From Mycobacterium sp. 852002-51057_SCH5723018 (lineage in GTDB: Bacteria; Actinomycetota; Actinomycetes; Mycobacteriales; Mycobacteriaceae), in NCBI RefSeq assembly GCF_001667035.1, contig NZ_LZIR01000097.1:1-42306 (forward strand): 42,306 bases of DNA. Reading direction: 5' to 3'. Shown here one piece after another: positions 8,613 to 15,516 of the stretch (the first letter of the stretch is position 1; every line of letters starts with the position of its first letter). The position numbers and the translations under genes were made by a program. Below the pieces are notes generated by a model, which saw nothing but the letters and a program-made list of their open reading frames with translations, ran no database searches and was not told where the DNA came from.

Positions 8613-9272
8613 CTATTCGTCCTGCAACCGCGGGTCGGCCTCCAGGTGGGTCAGGCCGTTCCACATCAGGTTGACCAGGTGCGCGGCGACCACTTCCTTC
8701 TTGGGCTCGCGCGTATCGAGCCACCACTGCGCCGTCATCGACACCGAGCCCACCAGCGCCTGGGCATACAACGGCGCCAGGTCCGGATCCAGGCCGCGGC
8801 GGGCGAAGTCGCCGGCCAGGATGGAACTGACCTGGCTGACGGCGTCGTTGAGCAGGCTCGAGTAGGTGCCCGAGCTGATCGCGGCCGGGGAGTCGCGGAT
8901 CATGATCCGGAAGCCGTCGGTGCGCTCCTCGACGTAGGTGAGCAACGCCAGCGCGACCCGCTCCACCCGCACCCGCGAGCGGTTGTTGGTCAGCGACGAC
9001 GTGATGCCGTCCAGCAGCGCCGACATCTCGCGGTCGACGACGACGGCGTACAGGCCCTCCTTGCCGCCGAAATGCTCGTAGACCACCGGTTTGGACACGT
9101 TGGCCCGCAGCGCGATCTCTTCGATCGAGGTGCCCTCGTAGCCGCGCTCGGCGAACAGCGAGCGGGCAATGCCGATCAGTTGCTGGCGGCGCTCGCTGCC
9201 GGTCATCCGGGCGCGCGGCGGCCGCACCTCTTTATCCGGCTCTTTTTGCGTTTGGGGGTCCAGAACGGCCAC
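8613..9272 (-). CDS. TetR-family transcriptional regulator (Rv1019-like)
   Basis: A 219-residue TetR regulator. The N-terminal HTH spans TGSERRQQLIGIARSLF through NVSKPVVYEHFGGKEGLY; the C-terminal ligand/dimer domain contains WWLDTREPKKEVVAAHLVNLMWNGL. The reading frame remains open far upstream, but that part is the antisense of glmU. I chose the GTG at 9272 (MAVLDPQTQKEP) because a TACGCT -10-like hexamer lies 7 nt upstream, which suits a leaderless mRNA. It lies between the lysA-like gene and tRNA-Gln, in the Rv1019 position. Targets are unknown; the neighbouring genes or itself are reasonable guesses. Confidence 0.93.
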   Translation of the reverse strand: MAVLDPQTQKEPDKEVRPPRARMTGSERRQQLIGIARSLFAERGYEGTSIEEIALRANVSKPVVYEHFGGKEGLYAVVVDREMSALLDGITSSLTNNRSRVRVERVALALLTYVEERTDGFRIMIRDSPAAISSGTYSSLLNDAVSQVSSILAGDFARRGLDPDLAPLYAQALVGSVSMTAQWWLDTREPKKEVVAAHLVNLMWNGLTHLEADPRLQDE

Positions 9273-9314
9273 GTCAATCAGCGTATCGGTTCGGCGCGCC
9301 GAGGCCGTCCCGTC

Positions 9315-9320
9315 TAGAGT
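9315..9320 (+). promoter_or_regulatory. probable -10 element for tRNA-Gln
   Basis: TAGAGT matches the mycobacterial TANNNT -10 pattern and lies 35 bp upstream of the mature tRNA 5' end. No clear -35 is seen, which is common in mycobacteria. Confidence 0.4.
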
Positions 9321-9355
9321 CTTGATGGCGCAGGCCGACGGGCCTGGGTACGCAA

Positions 9356-9427
9356 TCCGTCGTGGTGTAATCGGCAGCACATCAGATTTTGGTTCTGAGA
9401 GTTCAGGTTCGAGTCCTGGCGACGGAG
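9356..9427 (+). tRNA. tRNA-Gln (anticodon UUG)
   Basis: A complete cloverleaf is visible. The acceptor stem pairs TCCGTCG (9356-9362) with CGACGGA (9420-9426), with discriminator G at 9427. The D arm contains GTAATCGGCAGCAC, the anticodon stem pairs TCAGA with TCTGA, and the loop TTTTGGT gives anticodon TTG (Gln, CAA codon). The T arm contains GTTCGAGTC. No CCA is encoded. Total 72 nt. Confidence 0.97.
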
Positions 9428-9453
9428 CCCGAAAAAGGCCTCGCTCTTTGCTT

Positions 9454-9505
9454 CGAGCGTGCACAAAATGACACGCTTGACGGCGTGTACAGACACGCAC
9501 GCTCG
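9454..9505. repeat. long palindromic element between tRNA-Gln and glmU
   Basis: A 9-bp outer inverted repeat (CGAGCGTGC / GCACGCTCG) encloses an inner one (ACACGC / GCGTGT). Read on the minus strand it begins GCGAGCGTGCGTGTCTG, the same 17 bases that begin the element at 17775-17834, so these are two copies of one repeat family in opposite orientation. It may terminate the tRNA transcript; it lies 22 bp before the glmU start. Confidence 0.7.
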
Positions 9506-9527
9506 CGGTGAGGGTTAAGGAGAGTTG

Positions 9528-11009
9528 ATGTCGTTTCGCGGTGACACCGCGGTCCTGGTCCTGGCGGCCGGGCCCGGCACCCGGATGCGGTCCGACACCC
9601 CGAAGGTGCTGCACACCCTCGCCGGCCGCAGCATGCTGTCGCATTCGCTGCACGCGATCGCCAAGGTGGCGCCGCAGCATCTGGTCGTGGTCCTGGGCCA
9701 TGATCACCAGCGCATCGCGCCCCTGGTCACCGGACTGGCCGACACGCTCGGGCGCACCATCGACGTGGCGCTGCAGGACCGACCGATGGGCACCGGCCAC
9801 GCGGTCGGCTGCGGCCTGTCGGCCCTGCCCGACGACTTCGCCGGCATCGTCGTCGTCACCTCGGGCGATACGCCGCTGCTGGACTCCGACACCGTGGCCG
9901 GTCTGATCGCGACCCACAGCGCGGCGTCGGCCGCGGTCACGGTGCTGACCACGACGCTTGTCGACCCCACCGGGTACGGCCGCATCCTGCGCACCCAGGA
10001 CGGCGAGCTCACGGCGATCGTCGAACACACCGACGCGACGCCCTCCCAGCGCGAGATCCGCGAGGTCAACGCCGGCGTCTACGCCTTCGACATCGCCGCG
10101 CTGCGGTCGGCTCTGAGCCGGCTGAGCGCCAACAATGCCCAGCAGGAGCTGTACCTCACCGACGTCGTGGCCATCGTCCGCGGCGACGGCCAGACCGTGC
10201 ACGCCCAGCACGTCGACGACAGCGCGCTGGTCGCCGGTGTCAACAACCGCGTGCAGCTGTCCGAACTGGGCGCCGAGCTCAACCGCCGCATCGTCGCGGC
10301 CCATCAAATGTCCGGCGTGACCATCGTCGACCCGGCCACCACCTGGATCGACGTCGACGTGAGCATCGGCCGTGACACCGTCATCCGCCCGGGGACCGAG
10401 CTGCTCGGCGCCACCCGGATCGGCGCGCGGTGCGTGGTGGGCCCCGGCACCACCCTGACCGACGTCACCGTCGGTGACGGCGCGTCGGTGGTCCGCACCC
10501 ACGGCGCGTCGTCGTCGATCGGGGACGGCGCCACGGTCGGCCCCTTCACGTACCTGAGGCCCGGCACCGTGCTCGGCACCGAGGGGAAGCTGGGCGCGTT
10601 CGTCGAGACCAAGAACTCCACCATCGGGGCCGGCACCAAGGTCCCGCACCTGACCTACGTCGGCGACGCCGACATCGGCGACCACAGCAACATCGGGGCG
10701 TCCAGCGTCTTCGTCAACTACGACGGCGAATCCAAGGCCCGCACCACCGTCGGCTCGCACGTGCGCACCGGGTCGGACACCATGTTCGTGGCGCCGGTGA
10801 GCATCGGTGATGGGGCCTACACCGGCGCCGGCACGGTGGTACGCGACGACGTCCCGCCGGGTGCGCTGGCGGTGTCGGCGGGACCGCAACGCAACATCGA
10901 GGGCTGGGTGCAGCGCAAGCGGCCGGGCAGCGCGTCCGCGGAGGCGGCGGACAGGGCGGCCAAGGCCCCCGACGACGGCCCGTCGCCGGAATCCGAACAG
11001 ACACCGTGA
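9528..11009 (+). CDS. glmU: bifunctional GlcNAc-1-P uridyltransferase / glucosamine-1-P acetyltransferase
   Basis: Makes UDP-GlcNAc, the precursor of peptidoglycan and of mycothiol, in the cytoplasm. The 493-residue protein has the N-terminal nucleotidyltransferase domain (VLAAGPGTRMRSDTPKVLH, GTGHAV, VVTSGDTPLL, REVNAGVYAF) and a C-terminal left-handed beta-helix of hexapeptide repeats (IGRDTVIRPG, VGPFTYLRPG, GAFVETKNSTIG, YVGDADIGDHSNIG, NYDGESK, TMFVAPVSIGDGAYTGAG). The ATG at 9528 follows AAGGAG closely; an adjacent TTG at 9525 is the less likely start. The C-terminal Ser/Pro/Glu-rich tail resembles other mycobacterial GlmU. It is followed by prs with a 100-bp gap. Confidence 0.98.
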   Translation: MSFRGDTAVLVLAAGPGTRMRSDTPKVLHTLAGRSMLSHSLHAIAKVAPQHLVVVLGHDHQRIAPLVTGLADTLGRTIDVALQDRPMGTGHAVGCGLSALPDDFAGIVVVTSGDTPLLDSDTVAGLIATHSAASAAVTVLTTTLVDPTGYGRILRTQDGELTAIVEHTDATPSQREIREVNAGVYAFDIAALRSALSRLSANNAQQELYLTDVVAIVRGDGQTVHAQHVDDSALVAGVNNRVQLSELGAELNRRIVAAHQMSGVTIVDPATTWIDVDVSIGRDTVIRPGTELLGATRIGARCVVGPGTTLTDVTVGDGASVVRTHGASSSIGDGATVGPFTYLRPGTVLGTEGKLGAFVETKNSTIGAGTKVPHLTYVGDADIGDHSNIGASSVFVNYDGESKARTTVGSHVRTGSDTMFVAPVSIGDGAYTGAGTVVRDDVPPGALAVSAGPQRNIEGWVQRKRPGSASAEAADRAAKAPDDGPSPESEQTP

Positions 11010-11039
11010 GTTCGTTACCTGGCAACCCGGCCACATTTC

Positions 11040-11061
11040 CGTACGATTCGCTACGTACGAT
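11040..11061 (+). repeat. direct repeat CGTACGAT in the glmU-prs gap
   Basis: CGTACGAT occurs at 11040-11047 and 11054-11061, 14 bp apart, and each copy contains the palindrome CGTACG. It lies 49-70 bp upstream of the prs start, upstream of a possible -10 (TTATCT). It could be a regulator site; no cognate protein is known to me. Confidence 0.3.
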
Positions 11062-11109
11062 GAGGCGTTCCATCACTTATCTCGATCCCGATACGGCGAG
11101 GGCAGCACG

Positions 11110-12090
11110 GTGAGCCACGACTGGACCGATAACCGCAAAAACTTAATGCTGTTCTCCGGCCGCGCGCACCCTGAGCTGGCCGAACAGGTGGCCAAAGAAC
11201 TCGACGTCCACGTCACCGCGCAGACGGCGCGGGAATTCGCCAACGGCGAGATATTCGTGCGCTTCCACGAGTCGGTGCGCGGAAGTGACGCGTTCGTGCT
11301 GCAGTCGAACCCGGCGCCGGTGAACAACTGGCTGATGGAACAGCTGATCATGATCGACGCGCTCAAGCGGGGCAGCGCCAAGAGGATCACCGCCGTCATG
11401 CCGTTCTACCCCTACGCGCGGCAGGACAAGAAGCACCGCGGCCGCGAACCGATCTCGGCGCGACTGGTCGCCGACCTGCTCAAGACGGCGGGTGCCGACC
11501 GGATCGTGACCGTCGACCTGCACACCGACCAGATCCAGGGTTTCTTCGACGGACCTGTCGACCACATGCGCGCCCAGAACCTGCTGACCGGATACATCAA
11601 GGACAACTACCCTGACGGCAACATGGTGGTGGTCTCCCCCGACTCCGGCCGCGTGCGCATCGCCGAGAAGTGGGCCGACGCGCTGGGCGGGGTACCGCTG
11701 GCCTTCATTCACAAGACGCGCGACCCGCGCGTGCCCAACCAGGTGGTCTCCAACCGCGTCGTCGGCGAGGTCGGCGGGCGGACCTGTGTGCTGATCGACG
11801 ACATGATCGACACCGGCGGCACCATTGCCGGCGCGGTGCAGCTGCTGCGCGAGGACGGCGCCAGCGACGTGGTGATCGCCGCGACGCACGGGGTGCTGTC
11901 CGACCCGGCGGCCCAGCGCCTGGCGGCCTGCGGCGCGCGGGAGGTGATCGTCACGAACACCCTGCCGATCGACGAGGAGAAACGCTTCCCCCAGCTCACG
12001 GTCCTGTCGATCGCTCCGCTGCTGGCCAGCACCATTCGCGCCGTCTTCGAAAACGGCTCAGTCACAGGGCTGTTCGACGGGGACGCCTAG
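11110..12090 (+). CDS. prs: ribose-phosphate pyrophosphokinase (PRPP synthetase)
   Basis: Converts ribose-5-phosphate and ATP to PRPP for nucleotide, His/Trp and, in mycobacteria, decaprenyl-phosphoryl-arabinose synthesis. The 326-residue product carries ANGEIFVRF, FPYARQDKKHRGREPISAR-type ATP-loop residues, the DLHTDQIQGFF signature, VVSPDSGRVRIAEKW and the PRPP-binding VLIDDMIDTGGTI. The GTG at 11110 gives MSHDWTDNRKNLM, identical in start to the M. tuberculosis enzyme, and is preceded by a GAGGG. Its TAG stop directly abuts the ATG of the ArsC-like gene, implying a shared mRNA. Confidence 0.98.
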   Translation: MSHDWTDNRKNLMLFSGRAHPELAEQVAKELDVHVTAQTAREFANGEIFVRFHESVRGSDAFVLQSNPAPVNNWLMEQLIMIDALKRGSAKRITAVMPFYPYARQDKKHRGREPISARLVADLLKTAGADRIVTVDLHTDQIQGFFDGPVDHMRAQNLLTGYIKDNYPDGNMVVVSPDSGRVRIAEKWADALGGVPLAFIHKTRDPRVPNQVVSNRVVGEVGGRTCVLIDDMIDTGGTIAGAVQLLREDGASDVVIAATHGVLSDPAAQRLAACGAREVIVTNTLPIDEEKRFPQLTVLSIAPLLASTIRAVFENGSVTGLFDGDA

Positions 12091-12435
12091 ATGGCCGACA
12101 CCGTCATCTACCATAACCCCAAATGCAGCACCTCCCGCAAGACGCTGGATCTCTTGCGCGACAACGGCATTGAGCCCACTATCGTTCAGTACCTGAAAAC
12201 CCCGCCGTCGCGCTCCGAGCTGGTCCAGATGATCCGCGACGCCGGCATCGACGTGCGCCCCGCGGTGCGCAAGCGCGAACCGATGTACGCCGAACTGGGC
12301 CTCGCCGATGCGACCGACGACGAGTTGCTCGACGCGATGGCCGAACACCCGATCCTGATCGAACGGCCGTTTGTTGTGACCCCGAACGGGACCCGCCTGG
12401 CCCGGCCGATCGACGCGGTCCGTGAGATTCTGTGA
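12091..12435 (+). CDS. arsC: ArsC-family (glutaredoxin-coupled type) arsenate reductase-like protein
   Basis: A 114-residue thioredoxin-fold protein of the ArsC/Spx superfamily. The N-terminal NPKCSTSRKTLDLL carries the single active-site Cys (about residue 12), and HPILIERPFVV followed by RLARP is the conserved C-terminal ArsC signature. Arsenate reduction is the family activity, but no ars transporter or ArsR is nearby, so the physiological role may be general redox. It starts exactly at the base after the prs stop and its TGA overlaps the lpqT GTG by 4 bp (GTGA), so prs-arsC-lpqT looks like one coupled transcription unit. As I recall, M. tuberculosis has no gene here between prsA and lpqT. 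Confidence 0.93.
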   Translation: MADTVIYHNPKCSTSRKTLDLLRDNGIEPTIVQYLKTPPSRSELVQMIRDAGIDVRPAVRKREPMYAELGLADATDDELLDAMAEHPILIERPFVVTPNGTRLARPIDAVREIL

Positions 12436-13073
12436 AACTGTTGCCCGCCGCAGCCGCGGTGGTCATATTGTCTGTGGCGGGGTGCGCGCCGAAAGCCCCT
12501 GACTACCAGTCGATCCTGACGCACAGTTCGACCACCACTACCACCACCCGAGTCGAGAAGCCCGTCCCGTTGTCCCAGTACCTGCAAAGCATCGGGGTGA
12601 CCGGCCAGCAGGTGGCGCCGGGCAGCCTGCCCGATTTGACCGTGTCGATACCGACGCCGCCGGGCTGGTCGCCGTATACGAATCCGAACATCACGCCGGA
12701 GACGCTGATCATCTCCAATGGCAACAAGTACCCGACCGCGCGGCTGGTGGTGTTCAAGCTGCGCGGGGATTTCGACCCGAGCCAGGTCATCAAGCACGGC
12801 AACGACGACGCCCAGCTGTTCGAGAACTTCAAGCAGCTGGACGCCTCGACGGCGGACTACAACGGTTTTCCGTCATCGGAAATCCAGGGCAGCTACGACC
12901 TGGAAGGCACGCGGCTGCACAGCTGGAACCGGATCGTCATCCCCACCGGATCGCCGCCGGCCAACCAGCGATACCTGGTTCAGCTGACCATCACCAGCCT
13001 GGCCGACCAGGCCGTCGCGCAGTCCACCGACATCGAGGCGATCATTCACGGGTTTGTGGTGGCCGCAAAGTAA
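12432..13073 (+). CDS. lpqT: lipoprotein LpqT
   Basis: A 213-residue secreted lipoprotein. The N-terminus is short and hydrophobic with the lipobox LSVAGC (Cys about 19), followed by a Ser/Thr-rich linker. The body contains LTVSIPTPPGW, PTARLVVFKL, FPSSEIQGSYDL and RYLVQLTITSLADQAV, typical of the mycobacterial LpqN/LpqT family (no catalytic motif). LpqN-type relatives bind small hydrophobic or sugar ligands, but the function of LpqT is not established. The GTG start at 12432 overlaps the arsC stop by 4 bp. Confidence 0.94.
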   Translation: MKLLPAAAAVVILSVAGCAPKAPDYQSILTHSSTTTTTTRVEKPVPLSQYLQSIGVTGQQVAPGSLPDLTVSIPTPPGWSPYTNPNITPETLIISNGNKYPTARLVVFKLRGDFDPSQVIKHGNDDAQLFENFKQLDASTADYNGFPSSEIQGSYDLEGTRLHSWNRIVIPTGSPPANQRYLVQLTITSLADQAVAQSTDIEAIIHGFVVAAK

Positions 13074-13220
13074 TTGGCGGCTGTCGCGTCACACCTGTCG
13101 CAGCAGTCACGGCACGCGAAGGACTATGCACGATGTGTCCGCCTCCGAACGACAGTTCAGCCGCGGAGGCCGGCGGCTTCCTGGACAAGCTGAACTCGGA
13201 CTTCACTAAGGTGGTCAGCC

Positions 13221-14090
13221 ATGACCGACTGGACCGCCGCCGATCTGCCGTCGTTCGCCGGGCGCACCGTGATCATCACCGGCGCCAACAGCGGCCTCGG
13301 CGCCGTGACGGCCCGCGAGCTATCGCGCAAGGGCGCCCAAATCATCATGGCCGTCCGCAACACGAGCAAGGGCCAGGACGCCGCACAGCAGATGACCGGT
13401 CACGTCGAGGTGCGACAACTCGACCTGCAGGACCTGTCGTCGGTGCGCCGGTTCGCCGGCGGCGTGGACTCCGCCGACATGCTGATCAACAACGCCGGCA
13501 TCATGGCCGCCCCCTACAAGCTGACCGTCGACGGCTTCGAGAGCCAGATCGGCACCAACCATCTCGGTCATTTCGCCCTCACCAATCTGCTGCTGCCCAA
13601 GCTCACCGACCGGGTCGTCACGGTGTCGTCGATGGCGCACTGGCCGGGCCGCATCGACTTCGACGACCTGAACTGGAAAAACCGCCGCTACTCCCCCTGG
13701 CTGGCCTACAGCCAGTCCAAGCTCGCCAACCTGCTGTTCACCAGCGAGCTGCAGCGACGCCTCGAGGCGGTCGGGTCGCCGCTGCGCGCGCTGGCCGCCC
13801 ACCCCGGCTACTCGCACACCAACCTGCAAGGCGCCTCCGGGCGCAAGCTGGGTGACGCGCTGATGTCGGCGGCCACCCGGGTGATCGCCACCGACGCCGA
13901 CTACGGCGCCCGGCAAACCCTGTACGCGGTGTCGCAGGACCTGCCCGGCGACACGTTCGTCGGCCCCCGGTTCGGCTATTTCGGCCGCACGCAGCCGATC
14001 GGGCGCAGTCGGCGGGCGAAAGACGCCGCCACCGCCAGGGCGCTGTGGGAGCTATCCGAGCAGCTCACCGGCGCCAAATTTCCGCTCTGA
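13221..14090 (+). CDS. short-chain dehydrogenase/reductase (retinol-dehydrogenase-like)
   Basis: A 289-residue SDR with Rossmann motif TGANSGLG (about residues 20-27), NNAGIM, the catalytic Ser in VVTVSSMAHW and the catalytic YSQSK. The length and the WPGRIDFDDLNW region place it with the RDH/WWOX-like SDRs common in mycobacteria, acting on an unidentified alcohol or ketone with NADP(H) or NAD(H). The ATG at 13221 follows AAGGTGG. It sits between lpqT and rplY, where M. tuberculosis has no SDR as I recall, so it looks like an insertion or a lineage-specific gene. Confidence 0.93.
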   Translation: MTDWTAADLPSFAGRTVIITGANSGLGAVTARELSRKGAQIIMAVRNTSKGQDAAQQMTGHVEVRQLDLQDLSSVRRFAGGVDSADMLINNAGIMAAPYKLTVDGFESQIGTNHLGHFALTNLLLPKLTDRVVTVSSMAHWPGRIDFDDLNWKNRRYSPWLAYSQSKLANLLFTSELQRRLEAVGSPLRALAAHPGYSHTNLQGASGRKLGDALMSAATRVIATDADYGARQTLYAVSQDLPGDTFVGPRFGYFGRTQPIGRSRRAKDAATARALWELSEQLTGAKFPL

Positions 14091-14103
14091 GCCGCATATG
14101 CGC

Positions 14104-14109
14104 TAACCT
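14104..14109 (+). promoter_or_regulatory. possible -10 element for rplY
   Basis: TAACCT in the 136-bp gap between the SDR gene and rplY fits TANNNT and would give a leader of roughly 110 nt ending in GGAGCGACACG before the ATG. No supporting -35 is clear. Confidence 0.3.
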
Positions 14110-14226
14110 GGCCGGGCGTCACGGCGAGGGTGGCTGACACAGCACCGTTATCGACGGAGACCGACTCACAGTCGCGAACCTTGCCGTGCCCCCGAACGAA
14201 GGCACTGAGCACACAGGAGCGACACG

Positions 14227-14889
14227 ATGGCTAAATCCGCAGTCAACCAACTCACCGCCACGGTGCGGACCGAGACCGGCAAGGGCGCGTCCCGGCGGGC
14301 CCGGCGCGAGGGCAAGATTCCCGCCGTCCTCTACGGCCACGGCGCCGAGCCCCAGCACCTGGAATTGCCCGGGCACGACTTCGCCGCCGTGCTGCGGCAT
14401 GCGGGCACCAACGCGGTGCTGACGCTCGACGTCGCGGGTAAGGAACAGTTCGCGCTGACCAAGGCGCTCGACATTCACCCGATCCGCCGCACCATCCAGC
14501 ACGCCGACCTGCTGGTCGTGCGCCGCGGTGAGAAGGTCACCGTCGAGGTCAGCGTCATCGTGGAGGGTGACGCCGGCCCCGACACCCTGGTCACCCAGGA
14601 GACCAACGCCATCGAGATCGAGGCCGAGGCCCTGTCGATTCCCGAGCAGCTGACGGTGTCCGTGGAGGGCGCCGAGGCGGGCACCCAGTTCACCGCCGGG
14701 CAGATCCCGCTGCCGCGCGGCGTAACCCTGGTTTCCGACCCGGACACGCTGGTGGTCAACGTGGTGAACGCGCCGACCGCCGCAGACCTCGCGGAAGAGG
14801 GCGCCGGCGAGGTTGCCGAGGGCGCAGAGCCGGCGGCCGCGGAAGAAGAGGGCGACGAGGCCGAGGCGTCGGCCGACGAGTCCGAGTAG
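14227..14889 (+). CDS. rplY: 50S ribosomal protein bL25 (CTC/TL5 form)
   Basis: Binds 5S rRNA in the large ribosomal subunit. The 220-residue protein has the N-terminal L25 domain (GKGASRRARREGKIPAVLYG) and the longer C-terminal CTC/TL5 domain (VTVEVSVIVEGDAGPDTLV, AGQIPLPRGV), and ends in an acidic Ala/Glu tail. The ATG at 14227 follows GGAGCGACACG. The pth gene starts 13 bp after its stop, a pairing conserved widely in bacteria. Confidence 0.97.
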   Translation: MAKSAVNQLTATVRTETGKGASRRARREGKIPAVLYGHGAEPQHLELPGHDFAAVLRHAGTNAVLTLDVAGKEQFALTKALDIHPIRRTIQHADLLVVRRGEKVTVEVSVIVEGDAGPDTLVTQETNAIEIEAEALSIPEQLTVSVEGAEAGTQFTAGQIPLPRGVTLVSDPDTLVVNVVNAPTAADLAEEGAGEVAEGAEPAAAEEEGDEAEASADESE

Positions 14890-14901
14890 GCGGCCAGCGA
14901 C

Positions 14902-15477
14902 GTGGCCGAACCACTTTTGGTGGTCGGCCTGGGCAACCCCGGAGACAACTACGCCCGCACCCGGCACAACCTCGGCTTCATGGTTGCCGACCTGCTCGCC
15001 GGGCGGCTGGGCGCGAAGTTCAAGGCGCACAAGCGTTCCGGCGCCGAAGCGGTGACCGGCCGGCTGGCCGGGCACTCGATGGTGTTGGCCAAGTCGCGCT
15101 GCTACATGAACGAGTCCGGCCGCCAGGTGGGGCCGCTGGCGAAGTTCTACTCGGTCGCCCCGGCCGACATCATCGTCATCCACGACGACCTCGATCTCGA
15201 GTTCGGCCGCATCCGGCTCAAGATCGGTGGCGGCGAAGGGGGTCACAATGGGCTGCGCTCGGTGGCAGCGGCGTTGGGCACCAAGGACTTTCAGCGGGTG
15301 CGCATCGGGATCGGCCGTCCGCCCGGGCGCAAGGACCCGGCGGCGTTCGTGCTGGAAAACTTCACCGCCGCCGAGCGCGCCGAGGTCCCGACGATCTGCG
15401 AGCAGGCGGCCGACGCCACCGAGTTGCTCATCGAACTGGGAATGGAGCCGGCGCAGAACGTCGTCCACGCCTGGTGA
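14902..15477 (+). CDS. pth: peptidyl-tRNA hydrolase
   Basis: Releases peptides from peptidyl-tRNA that drops off ribosomes. The 191-residue protein shows VVGLGNPGDNYARTRHNLGFMV (with the catalytic His of RHN), the YMNESGR loop, IHDDLDLEFGRIRLK and GGGEGGHNGLRS, all characteristic. The GTG start at 14902 lies 13 bp after rplY. It converges with the flavoprotein gene, with 39 bp between the two stop codons. Confidence 0.98.
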   Translation: MAEPLLVVGLGNPGDNYARTRHNLGFMVADLLAGRLGAKFKAHKRSGAEAVTGRLAGHSMVLAKSRCYMNESGRQVGPLAKFYSVAPADIIVIHDDLDLEFGRIRLKIGGGEGGHNGLRSVAAALGTKDFQRVRIGIGRPPGRKDPAAFVLENFTAAERAEVPTICEQAADATELLIELGMEPAQNVVHAW

Positions 15478-15492
15478 GTGGGCACCGCTAGA

Positions 15493-15506
15493 CGCAGGGC
15501 CCTGCG
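15493..15506. terminator. palindrome between convergent pth and flavoprotein genes
   Basis: CGCAGGGCCCTGCG is a perfect 14-bp palindrome in the 39-bp convergent gap; as RNA it can form a 5-bp stem with a GGCC loop from either strand. A bidirectional U-less terminator is plausible but the stem is short. Confidence 0.35.
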
Positions 15507-15516
15507 ATCCCGTAGG

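Noticed and set aside
9273..11036. N-terminal extension of the TetR frame giving an 807-residue protein
   Set aside because: The extra part is antisense to glmU and to the tRNA; the TetR domain starts after 9272.
13133..13220. Possible small ORF (MCPPPNDSSAAEAGG...) before the SDR gene
   Set aside because: No ribosome site, and the frame continues only as an out-of-frame shadow of the SDR gene.
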